Origin: Citricoccus sp. WCRC_4
GTDB taxonomy: Bacteria > Actinomycetota > Actinomycetes > Actinomycetales > Micrococcaceae
Assembly (NCBI GenBank): GCA_026645375.1
Contig: JAPFFX010000389.1
Span: 1 to 32,752, forward strand
Direction: 5' to 3'
DNA: 32,752 nucleotides
Below, piece by piece: positions 17,289 to 24,938 of the stretch; positions within the stretch are counted from its first letter, which is position 1, and each line of letters begins with the position of its first letter. The notes beneath the pieces were generated by a model. The model was given only the letters and a program-made list of their open reading frames with translations, searched no databases and was not told the origin of the DNA. Position numbers and translations under genes: made by a program.

Positions 17289-18398
17289 TCAGAACCGCTG
17301 CATGTACCCCTTGACCTTGGACACGTACCGCTTGGTGTCCGGGTACATGCCGTTACGCGTCACCCCGCCCAGTCCCTGGTAGTAGGCCGCGATGCCGATG
17401 TCCACCGACGGGGCGTTGCGCTGCAGCTGGCGAATGATGGCGACGCCCGCGGTGGCGTTGTCGTAGGGGTCCAGCAGGTTGAGCTTGCGCCCCACCAGCT
17501 CCGAGGCCCAGGTGCCCGAGGACGGGATGACCTGCATGGCACCGATGGCGTTGGCGGGGGAGACGGCGGTCTGGTTGAAGCTGGACTCCGCGAAGGAGTG
17601 TGCCAGCGCGAGGCTCGGGTCGACGCCCATCCGGCGCGCCGTATCGGCGATGATCGCCTGCATCTGGGACCGTGAGGGAACACCGGTACCCAGCAGGGCG
17701 CGCTTGTTCTCGTTGGCTGAGGCGACCACGTGGTCCGGGTAGGTGTAGTGGAGGAAGGTGTCCGGCACCAGGCCGTTGCCGGGCGCCGAACCCTGGCTGG
17801 AGGACGCGGTGCCGGAGAGCTTGAGGGTCTGGCCGGGCTGGATGACCGAGGCGGAGGACAGGCCGTTGGCCGTGAGCAGGGTCGACAGTCCGATGCCGTT
17901 GCGGGCGGCGATGCCCGACAGGGTGTCCCCGGCCTTCACGGTGTAGTTCCCGGCCGAGGCGCGGGAGGCGGAGCCTGCGGTCTGCTGGCCCGCGGTGCCG
18001 GAGAGCTTGAGGGTCTGGCCGGGGTGGATGACCGAGGCGGAGGACAGGCCGTTGGCCGTGAGCAGGGTCGACAGTCCGATGCCGTTGCGGGCGGCGATGC
18101 CGGACAGGGTGTCCCCGGCCTTCACGGTGTGGGTGGATGCCGTCCTGGACGCCTGGGTGGCCCCGGTGGAAGCGACGAAGGCTGCCGGCAGGCTGGAGGC
18201 CAGCGAGGCGGAGGAGAGCCGCACCTGGGCCATCTCGATGTTGACGGAGGTGACCGACCTGGGCGCCAGCGCCTGTCGGGGCGCGTCGGCGGCCGCGGGG
18301 GCCGCCAGGGCGGCTGATCCCAGCACCAGGAGGGGCAGGGTGGACGTGGCCACGGCGGACCTCAGCAGGCGCGGTGTACCGGTTGGGCGTTCAGGCAT
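17289..18398 (-). CDS. Secreted LysM (x2) plus lytic transglycosylase (SLT) cell-wall hydrolase
   Basis: Signal peptide-like N-terminus. Two TVKAGDTLSGIAARNGIGLSTLLTANGLSSASVIxPGQTLKLSG repeats. SLT-like ALAHSFAESSFNQTAVSPANAIGAMQVIP. Confidence 0.92.
   Translation of the reverse strand: MPERPTGTPRLLRSAVATSTLPLLVLGSAALAAPAAADAPRQALAPRSVTSVNIEMAQVRLSSASLASSLPAAFVASTGATQASRTASTHTVKAGDTLSGIAARNGIGLSTLLTANGLSSASVIHPGQTLKLSGTAGQQTAGSASRASAGNYTVKAGDTLSGIAARNGIGLSTLLTANGLSSASVIQPGQTLKLSGTASSSQGSAPGNGLVPDTFLHYTYPDHVVASANENKRALLGTGVPSRSQMQAIIADTARRMGVDPSLALAHSFAESSFNQTAVSPANAIGAMQVIPSSGTWASELVGRKLNLLDPYDNATAGVAIIRQLQRNAPSVDIGIAAYYQGLGGVTRNGMYPDTKRYVSKVKGYMQRF
17805..18130. repeat. 140-bp intragenic direct duplication of the LysM coding unit (186-bp offset)
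   Basis: 17805-17944 versus 17991-18130 differ at only two positions by eye. Confidence 0.85.
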
Positions 18399-18489
18399 GG
18401 ATTTCCTCTGCGGTGCGGCACCGAAGGAGGCATCGCGACCAGTGTGACTGGCGTGACAATCCTTGTCGGATGGTGCCTGTGATCAAAAT

Positions 18490-18557
18490 GTGACGTACGA
18501 CAACGTACCGGACGATGTTTATCGAAAGGTAATCAACAACGTAACGATAAGGTAACC
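18490..18557. promoter_or_regulatory. Candidate MtrA-type direct-repeat array (GTAAC-N6-GTAAC and flanking variants)
   Basis: GTAATC 18529, GTAACG 18541, GTAACC 18552, plus GTGACG/GTACGA/GTACCG at 18490-18510, upstream of the LysM hydrolase. Confidence 0.45.
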
Positions 18558-18646
18558 GTGGCGTGTCGCCCTCTGCACCCCTCAAGCCGCCCTCAACGCG
18601 TGTCAAGGGCGTTTCGAGAGTTCTCGCCGATCGCTACGATTAAGCG

Positions 18647-19036
18647 GTGACTACAACGCACCAGAACGAGAACCCGTCATCGGAACTGCCCCTGGAGGAC
18701 CTGGTCGGCGAGTGGGTTGCCTTCCCTGACCTGGCCGAGCGCTGGGACATCCCCGTGACCCGGGTGCACAACATGGTCAACGACGGCCGCCTGCTGGCCT
18801 CCCGCATCGGGGAGAACGCCTATCGGGCGGTGCCGGCCCTGTTCGTGCAGGAGGACGGCCCCCTGGAGGCGCTGCGGGGGACCGTCTCCGTGCTGAAGGA
18901 CGCGGGATTCAGCGAGGACCAGGCCATCCGGTGGCTGTTCACCGCCGACGATTCGCTTCCCGGCCGCCCGGTGGATGCCCTGCGCGAGGGACGCAAGACC
19001 GAGATCCGGCGCCGCGCCCAGGCGCTGGCCTGGTAG
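18647..19036 (+). CDS. Rv2175c-family DNA-binding protein
   Basis: LVGEWVAFPDLAERWDIPVTRVHNMVNDGRLLASRIGENAYRAVPALF...IRWLFTADDSLPGRPVDALREGRKTEIRRRAQALAW. Located next to the kinase locus as in mycobacteria. Confidence 0.85.
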   Translation: MTTTHQNENPSSELPLEDLVGEWVAFPDLAERWDIPVTRVHNMVNDGRLLASRIGENAYRAVPALFVQEDGPLEALRGTVSVLKDAGFSEDQAIRWLFTADDSLPGRPVDALREGRKTEIRRRAQALAW

Positions 19037-19045
19037 CGGACCGTC

Positions 19046-20155
19046 CTAGCGGCTCTGGCGCAGGATGCGGTGCGCCAGGCGGGCGAGCCCGTGCCGCACC
19101 GCATCGTCGACCGGCATCTCCTCCAGGGCGCCCAGTGCCTGGTCACCCAGCGTGGAGACCTCGTCCTCGACCCGGCCCCGGGCACCACACTCCGCCAGCA
19201 ACGCCTGGAGCTCGGCCACGGACTCGGGCGTGAGGTCCGGATCACCCAGCGAATCCTCCAGGGCCGTCGCCTGGCCCGGAGCCAGCAGGGAGAGTGCGTG
19301 GGCCACCAGTTCGGTGCGCTTGCCCTCCCGCAGATCGTCCCCGGCCGGTTTCCCGGTGACAGCAGGATCGCCGAAGACGCCCAGCAGGTCGTCCTGCAGC
19401 TGGAAGGCCTCACCCAGGGGGAGGGAGAAGGCCTCGTAGTGGGAGAGGGGTGCGCCGGCCGTGTCGGCCAGCACTCCGCCGAGGTTGAGCGGGTGCACCA
19501 CCGAGTACCGGGCGGACTTGTACCGCAGGACGGTGCGCGCTCGGGCCAGTGCCTCAGCGGGGTCCTGTCCGGGCACCTCGACCTCGTCGAGGACATCGAG
19601 GTACTGGCCCGCCATGACCTCGAAGCGCATCCGGTTGAACATGGTCCTGCCGGCGGACGGCGATCCCGTGGCGTCCGCCGCTCGGGCGAACACCTCCTCG
19701 CTCAGGGCCAGGCACAGGTCCCCGGTCAGGATCGCGGCGGACGTCCCGAAGTGCTCGGGGTCCTGGCGCCATCCCGCCTGCTGGTGACGGGCGGCGAAGG
19801 CCCGGTGGATGCTGGGTTCCCCGCGGCGCGTATCGGACCGGTCAAGGATGTCGTCGTGGATCAGCGCAGCGGCCTGGAACAGTTCCAGGCCCACCGCCGC
19901 GTCGATGATGCGCTGGTCGTCCACGGCACCGCCGGCACCGCGCCATCCCCACCAGGCGAGGATGGCCCGCAAGCGCTTGCCGCCGCGCACCAGGCCGGCG
20001 ATGGCCTCGACCAGGGGAGCGGCCGACGTCGAGATCTCCTCGGCGCTGCGCCGGTAGTCGGCGAGCAGCGCCGCCATCCGGCGGTCCACCGCCTCGACGA
20101 AGGTCTCCTCCGGGAGGTGGTCCTGACAGGGGGGTGCGGGGGCTGAGGATGACAC
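19046..20155 (-). CDS. Polyprenyl (geranylgeranyl-type) diphosphate synthase, IdsA-like
   Basis: GGKRLRAILAWWG, first Asp-rich motif LIHDDILDRSDTRRG, second motif QLQDDLLGVFGD. GTG start inferred from the TAGGCT-N7-GTG context. Confidence 0.9.
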   Translation of the reverse strand: MSSSAPAPPCQDHLPEETFVEAVDRRMAALLADYRRSAEEISTSAAPLVEAIAGLVRGGKRLRAILAWWGWRGAGGAVDDQRIIDAAVGLELFQAAALIHDDILDRSDTRRGEPSIHRAFAARHQQAGWRQDPEHFGTSAAILTGDLCLALSEEVFARAADATGSPSAGRTMFNRMRFEVMAGQYLDVLDEVEVPGQDPAEALARARTVLRYKSARYSVVHPLNLGGVLADTAGAPLSHYEAFSLPLGEAFQLQDDLLGVFGDPAVTGKPAGDDLREGKRTELVAHALSLLAPGQATALEDSLGDPDLTPESVAELQALLAECGARGRVEDEVSTLGDQALGALEEMPVDDAVRHGLARLAHRILRQSR

Positions 20156-20162
20156 GTCCTCC

Positions 20163-20191
20163 AGCCTACCGTCGGGACATCGGCCTAGGCT
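20163..20191. promoter_or_regulatory. Compact divergent promoter with mirror-image TAGGCT -10 elements
   Basis: Minus-strand TAGGCT (20168-20163) and plus-strand TAGGCT (20186-20191), 17 bp apart, each 6-7 nt from a start codon. Confidence 0.6.
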
Positions 20192-20197
20192 GGACTC

Positions 20198-21454
20198 ATG
20201 GATGAACGCAGTTCCGCTGGGGGACCACCACCGGCGGCCCAGGATCCGTCCTGGGATGCCGTCATCCTCCACGTGGACATGGATGCCTTCTTCCTCTCCG
20301 TCGAGCTGCTCGAACGCCCGGATCTCATGGGCCGGCCTGCACTCGTGGCCCACCGGGGTGGGCGTTCGGTAGTGCTCTCCGCCTCCTATGAGGCACGGAG
20401 CAGTGGCGTGCGCTCGGCGATGCCGCTGGCCCATGCGCTGGCGCTCTGCCCGGGCGTCGCGGTGGTGGAACCACGGCACGACCGGTACACCGCCGCCTCC
20501 CGTCAGGTGATGGACATCCTGGGATCCTTCACGCCGGTGATCGAGCAGCTCAGTATCGACGAGGCCTTCCTGGACGTCTCCGGAGCCCGACGCCGCCTCG
20601 GCCCGCCGGCCCGGATCGGCGCCTTGATCCGCGAACGCGTCAGGGAACGGACGGGGTTGCCGTGCACCGTGGGTGCGGCAACCACCAAGTCCGTGGCCAA
20701 GATCGCCTCTACCCGGGCCAAGCCCGACGGGCTCGGTGTGGTTCCCGGTGCACAGACCCGGGCCTTCCTGGACCCGCTGCCGGTCTCGGCGCTCTGGGGC
20801 GTCGGCCCCGTGCTGCACCGCAGGCTCGTGGAGGCCGGCCTGGAGACCGTGGGGGACATCGCCGCCCAGTCACCCCGACGCATGCAACGCTGGCTCGGGT
20901 CCACCGGGCCGGCCCTGGTCGACCTGGCCCGCGGCATCGACAACCGCGCGGTGGTGCCCGAGCGGGAGACCAAGTCCCTGGGGGTGGAACGGACGTTCGA
21001 CGTGGACGTCACGGACCGGGAGGAACTGCACAGGATCCTGGTGGCACTGTCCCATGAGTGCGCCTTCCGGCTCCGCCGGGCCGGGTTCCGTGCCGGTGCG
21101 ATCTCCGTCAAGCTCAAGGCCCCCGACCTGTCCGTGCGGAACAGGTCCCGCTCCCTGGCGGTGCCGGTGGACTCGGCCGGGCCCCTGGCCGAGGTGGCCG
21201 AGGAGCTCCTGGCCGAACTGCTGGCGGCGCGGCGGCACCCGGCCCGACTGGTGGGCCTTCGCGCCGAGCGGCTCAGCGGCGCCGGCGACGCCGTACAGGA
21301 CGCGCTTCCCTGGGAGGACGAGGGATCGCCGCCGGACCGGTCAGAGACGGACCGGGTCGCGGACGACATCCGGCGGAAATTCCCCTCCGCAGCCCTACGG
21401 CCGGCAACGATCGTGGACGGCAGGTCCGCACCCCGGCGCCCAGACCTACGCTGA
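20198..21454 (+). CDS. dinB: DNA polymerase IV (Y-family)
   Basis: ILHVDMDAFFLSVELLERPDL, VVLSASYEARSSGVRSAMP, SIDEAFLDVSG, AATTKSVAKIASTRAKPDG. Confidence 0.95.
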   Translation: MDERSSAGGPPPAAQDPSWDAVILHVDMDAFFLSVELLERPDLMGRPALVAHRGGRSVVLSASYEARSSGVRSAMPLAHALALCPGVAVVEPRHDRYTAASRQVMDILGSFTPVIEQLSIDEAFLDVSGARRRLGPPARIGALIRERVRERTGLPCTVGAATTKSVAKIASTRAKPDGLGVVPGAQTRAFLDPLPVSALWGVGPVLHRRLVEAGLETVGDIAAQSPRRMQRWLGSTGPALVDLARGIDNRAVVPERETKSLGVERTFDVDVTDREELHRILVALSHECAFRLRRAGFRAGAISVKLKAPDLSVRNRSRSLAVPVDSAGPLAEVAEELLAELLAARRHPARLVGLRAERLSGAGDAVQDALPWEDEGSPPDRSETDRVADDIRRKFPSAALRPATIVDGRSAPRRPDLR

Positions 21455-21566
21455 TCGCGGAAAAGTCCAATCTGGGTGGGTCGACGGGCGTGGCCGATAT
21501 GGCGTGGCGTGCGGCCCGGGCCCTATGCTAGTACTACGAAATTCGTGGCTGGAGGAGGAGGCAGCG

Positions 21567-21935
21567 ATGCCGTTGTCTGAGCGGGAGCAGAAGCTCCTGG
21601 AGCAGCTGGAACAACAGCTGAACGCCGAGGACCCGCACTTTGCCACGAGCATGAGTGAGACGGGAACCACTCGCTTCTCGACCTCGCGACTGGTCGCCGG
21701 TGCGGTGACTGCGGCGGTCGGCCTCGGAGTCATGCTCTGGGGAATCTCCCAGCAGGCCATCTGGCTGGGCATCATCGGCTTCGTCCTGATGGCCGTCGGC
21801 GTCTACGTCGGGACGGCGCGGACCAAGGCCGGTTCAGCGGGGCGCGCGTCCGGTACGGCATCGGCCAAGAAGAACTCTGCTTTCATGAACGGACTGGAGC
21901 AGCGCTGGGAACAGCGCCGCCATCAAGACCCGTGA
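21567..21935 (+). CDS. DUF3040 domain membrane protein
   Basis: MPLSEREQKLLEQLEQQLNAEDPHFATSM followed by two TM helices. GGAGGAGG Shine-Dalgarno. Confidence 0.9.
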   Translation: MPLSEREQKLLEQLEQQLNAEDPHFATSMSETGTTRFSTSRLVAGAVTAAVGLGVMLWGISQQAIWLGIIGFVLMAVGVYVGTARTKAGSAGRASGTASAKKNSAFMNGLEQRWEQRRHQDP

Positions 21936-21969
21936 GCGTGGCAGCAGCCTGTCACGACTGATTCACCCG

Positions 21970-21996
21970 GGACCCCGTCGCATCGCGGCGGGGTCC
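21970..21996 (+). terminator. Rho-independent-like terminator downstream of the DUF3040 gene
   Basis: GGACCCCGtcgc-atc-gcggCGGGGTCC stem (about 12 bp with one G-U pair), followed by TCTCGTTGT. Confidence 0.7.
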
Positions 21997-22006
21997 TCTC
22001 GTTGTC

Positions 22007-22069
22007 CCCCACTTCCCTCCACCGGGCCGCCCCACTTCCCTCCACCGGGCCGCCCCACTTCCCTCCTCC
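22007..22069 (-). repeat. Three tandem 23-bp-period repeats carrying inverted mraZ-operator-like boxes
   Basis: ccccacttccctccacc at 22007-22023 and 22030-22046, with one mismatch at 22053-22069. The reverse complement GGTGGAGGGAAGTGGGG matches 16/17 of the mraZ operator at 22222-22238. Confidence 0.8.
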
Positions 22070-22216
22070 CCGGCCAACACGGTGGGACCGTCGCCCCTGA
22101 CCACCCCGGGGGCCGGAGGGGGTCGGCGGTCATCCGGGGACGACTCTGAGTGGGGCATTCGCAATATCCTCCCATGTCAGAGCCCGTTTCACGCCACGAC
22201 GAAGGGGTCGTGTGGC

Positions 22217-22268
22217 TTGACGGTGGAGGGCAGTGGGGTAAAGTGGAGGACATCAGAGGATGGTGGTG
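22217..22268 (+). promoter_or_regulatory. mraZ/dcw promoter with 10-bp-phased MraZ-type boxes
   Basis: TTGACG (22217-22222)-N16-TAAAGT (22239-22244). GTGGAG 22223, GTGGGG 22233, GTGGAG 22243, degenerate TCAGAG 22253, GTGGTG 22263. Confidence 0.7.
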
Positions 22269-22315
22269 TTGAGGGAGGCTCAAGCGGCCCTTTCGGACGG
22301 CAAAGGCGGTGCTCC

Positions 22316-22747
22316 ATGTTCTTGGGGACCTACACGCCTCGGCTGGACGAGAAGGCCCGTCTGATCCTCCCGGCGAAGTTCCGCGAGGAGCTAGCCGACG
22401 GTCTGGTCCTCACCAGGGGACAGGAGCGGTGCATCTACGTCTTCAGTGCTCGTGAGTTCGAGAGGGTTCACGAGCAGATGAGGTCGGCTCCGCTGTCCTC
22501 ACGCCAGGCCAGGGACTACATCCGCGTCTTCCTGTCAGGCGCCTCCGACGAGGTTCCGGACAAGCAGGGGCGGATCACCATTCCGGGACCGCTGCGCAAC
22601 TATGCGGGACTGGACCGGGACGTGGCGGTCATCGGAGCCGGTACGCGAGCCGAGATCTGGGATGCCGAGGCCTGGAACTCCTACTTGGAGGACCAGGAGA
22701 ACGCCTTCTCGGAGACCGATGAGGAAGTCCTCCCGGGGATCTTCTGA
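22316..22747 (+). CDS. mraZ: Transcriptional regulator MraZ
   Basis: [43 protein letters not shown]...[26 protein letters not shown]. Confidence 0.96.
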   Translation: MFLGTYTPRLDEKARLILPAKFREELADGLVLTRGQERCIYVFSAREFERVHEQMRSAPLSSRQARDYIRVFLSGASDEVPDKQGRITIPGPLRNYAGLDRDVAVIGAGTRAEIWDAEAWNSYLEDQENAFSETDEEVLPGIF

Positions 22748-22840
22748 CCGGCCGGTCCTCCGCCCTCCGGCGGCCGGGGCGGCGGACACAACCGAACAGC
22801 GCGGATTCTTGCATGAGACCTCCAGCCGCCCCAGGCCGGA

Positions 22841-22924
22841 CCTGACCCGACTTCCCCTGGGCCAGGCACGGAACCGGTGAGCGATTCCGGCCCTGACCCG
22901 ACTTCCCCCGGGCCAGGCACGGAA
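22841..22924. repeat. Two 33-bp direct repeats (51-bp period) between mraZ and rsmH
   Basis: cctgacccgacttcccc[t/c]gggccaggcacggaa at 22841-22873 and 22892-22924, 32/33 identical. Confidence 0.85.
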
Positions 22925-23046
22925 GACGTGCGGATGGGGATCTGATCCAAGGGTCCGCCTGTCACTTAATGGGGTCCTCTGCCGTCGCGAGCCGGACGGG
23001 GACCCGTGGAACCGGACGAGGTCGAGCGTGGAAAGGGACACACGGC

Positions 23047-24042
23047 TTGGGTGAAGAGCAGAGACCGGCACAGGACCGGCACGTTCCCGTCATGCGCGAC
23101 CGCGTCCTGGACCTGCTCTCCCCGGGACTCGACGCTGCCCGCGTCGCCGGGCGCCGTCCCGTAGCCCTGGACGGCACCCTGGGCATGGGGGGACACGCCG
23201 AGGCGATCCTCCGACGGCACCCGGACGCGGTCGTCGTGGGGATCGACCGGGACACCGAGGCGTTGCGCCTGGCGGCCGAGCGCCTGGCGTGGGCCGGGGA
23301 CCGCCTGCGGACCTGGCACGGGACCTATGACGGTGTCGCCGAGGCCCTGGCCTCGGCCGGTTTCGCCGAGGCGGACGCCATGCTCTTCGACCTGGGCGTC
23401 TCCTCGTACCAGCTGGATGAGCGGGAGCGCGGTTTCGCCTACTCCTACGACGCGCCGTTGGACATGCGCATGGACACGACCGGGGGGATCACCGCCGCCG
23501 ACGTCGTGAACGAGTACGACGAGGACCGGTTGCGCCGGATCATCCGGTCCTGGGGTGAGGAGAAGTTCGCCGGCAGGATCGCCTCGGCCATCGTCCGCGC
23601 CCGCCAGGACGCGCCCTTCGAGACCACTGGCCGGCTCGTGGAGGTCATCCGTTCGGCCGTCCCCGCCGCTGCCGGCCGCAGCGGCGGGCATCCCGCCAAG
23701 CGCACGTTCCAGGCCCTCCGGATCGAGGTCAACGAGGAACTCGACGTGCTCGAGGAGACGCTGCCCGCAGCGATGCGCGCCCTGTCAGTGGGCGGGCGGC
23801 TCGTGGTCATGAGCTACCACTCGCTCGAGGACCGGATCACCAAGAAGGCCATCACGGCACAGTCCACCTCCACGGCGCCCCCCGGATTCCCGGTCGAACT
23901 GGAGGAACACGAACCGGTGGTCCGGGTCCTGACTAGGGGCGTGGACAAACCCACGGAAAAAGAAATCGAAGAAAACCCTCGCGCCTCCTCAGCAAAAGTG
24001 CGCGCCATTGAGAAGATCAGACCATCAAGGAGCACAGCATGA
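23047..24042 (+). CDS. rsmH: 16S rRNA (cytosine1402-N4)-methyltransferase
   Basis: [69 protein letters not shown]. The TTG start is inferred; the ORF is open further upstream. Confidence 0.92.
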   Translation: MGEEQRPAQDRHVPVMRDRVLDLLSPGLDAARVAGRRPVALDGTLGMGGHAEAILRRHPDAVVVGIDRDTEALRLAAERLAWAGDRLRTWHGTYDGVAEALASAGFAEADAMLFDLGVSSYQLDERERGFAYSYDAPLDMRMDTTGGITAADVVNEYDEDRLRRIIRSWGEEKFAGRIASAIVRARQDAPFETTGRLVEVIRSAVPAAAGRSGGHPAKRTFQALRIEVNEELDVLEETLPAAMRALSVGGRLVVMSYHSLEDRITKKAITAQSTSTAPPGFPVELEEHEPVVRVLTRGVDKPTEKEIEENPRASSAKVRAIEKIRPSRSTA

Positions 24043-24836
24043 CCGCAACGCAGCAGCGCACTGCCATGCAGCAGCCCGTCCACGCCCGCGAGAGCACCGC
24101 TCCGCAGCTGGACCGGGCTGCTCCTTGGCAACCCACCGTCAGCCCTGAGTACCGTGCCGCACCGGCGGGCACCCAGGGCGCGGAGAACCGGGGCCGGACA
24201 CCGCTGGCCGTGGTCCCGGCGCCGGTCAGGAGGACCGGCCGGGGCTTCGTCGCCCTGTGCGTCGGCATCCTGGCCATGGCGCTGCTGGCCGTGCTGGTGG
24301 TCAACATCACGGTCTCCAACCGGCAGTACGAGATGGTCGGACTCAAGAGCGAGCAACTGGACCTGACCCAGTCGAACGAGCTGCTGCGCCAGCAGGTCGA
24401 GCACCTCGAGGCGCCGCAGAACCTCGCTGCCGAGGCAGACCGGCTCGGCATGGTGAAACCGGGGGACATCGCTGCGGTCGACCTCGCCACCGGCCGGGTC
24501 ACCGGCGCCGCCACCTCGGCCGAAGGCGAGGACGGGCCCACCGGCCTGATCGCCGCGCCCGTCGGCCCGGCCGAACGGGCTGCCGCCCAGGCCGCCGAAA
24601 CCGAGGCCGGAGAGACCGGCCGGGAGCCCGGGCAGGACGCGGCCGGGACGACGGCACCCGAGGCGCCGGCCGGCGTGCAGCCCGAACAGGACGCTGCGAC
24701 CGGGCCGGACGCTGAGGCCGGGCAGAATGCTGAGACGCGGCAGGACCCGTCCGGCACCGTCGCATCCGGCGCCGACCGGGATCTCAACGGCGGGACGATC
24801 CCCGCCCCGCAGTTCGCCGCCAGCAGCGCCGACTGA
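24039..24836 (+). CDS. ftsL: FtsL-like septum formation protein with long C-terminal low-complexity tail
   Basis: Position between rsmH and ftsI. Single TM ([27 protein letters not shown]), then a coiled-coil-like [45 protein letters not shown] overlap with rsmH. Confidence 0.8.
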   Translation: MTATQQRTAMQQPVHARESTAPQLDRAAPWQPTVSPEYRAAPAGTQGAENRGRTPLAVVPAPVRRTGRGFVALCVGILAMALLAVLVVNITVSNRQYEMVGLKSEQLDLTQSNELLRQQVEHLEAPQNLAAEADRLGMVKPGDIAAVDLATGRVTGAATSAEGEDGPTGLIAAPVGPAERAAAQAAETEAGETGREPGQDAAGTTAPEAPAGVQPEQDAATGPDAEAGQNAETRQDPSGTVASGADRDLNGGTIPAPQFAASSAD

Positions 24837-24938
24837 GACGCACCGCCGGACACGGTCCGGCCTGAACCACCCCCGACGAACTGACGAACGACCGGACGAC
24901 GGCCCTGCCGTGGGAACCGGCAGGAAGGACTGCAGCAG

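Noticed and set aside
20204-20214. LexA/SOS-box-like GAACGCAGTTC in the start of dinB
   Set aside because: The spacer is 3 nt (GAAC-N3-GTTC), whereas the actinobacterial SOS box needs GAAC-N4-GTTC. It also lies inside the coding sequence downstream of the predicted start.
22007-22079. CRISPR-like short tandem repeats
   Set aside because: Period is 23 bp with no unique spacers and only three copies. It is better explained as a tandem array of operator-like boxes.
21952-22283. Small minus-strand ORFs (70 and 106 aa) over the 23-bp array
   Set aside because: They merely translate the repeats and terminator ([13 protein letters not shown]) and have no plausible start context or homology.
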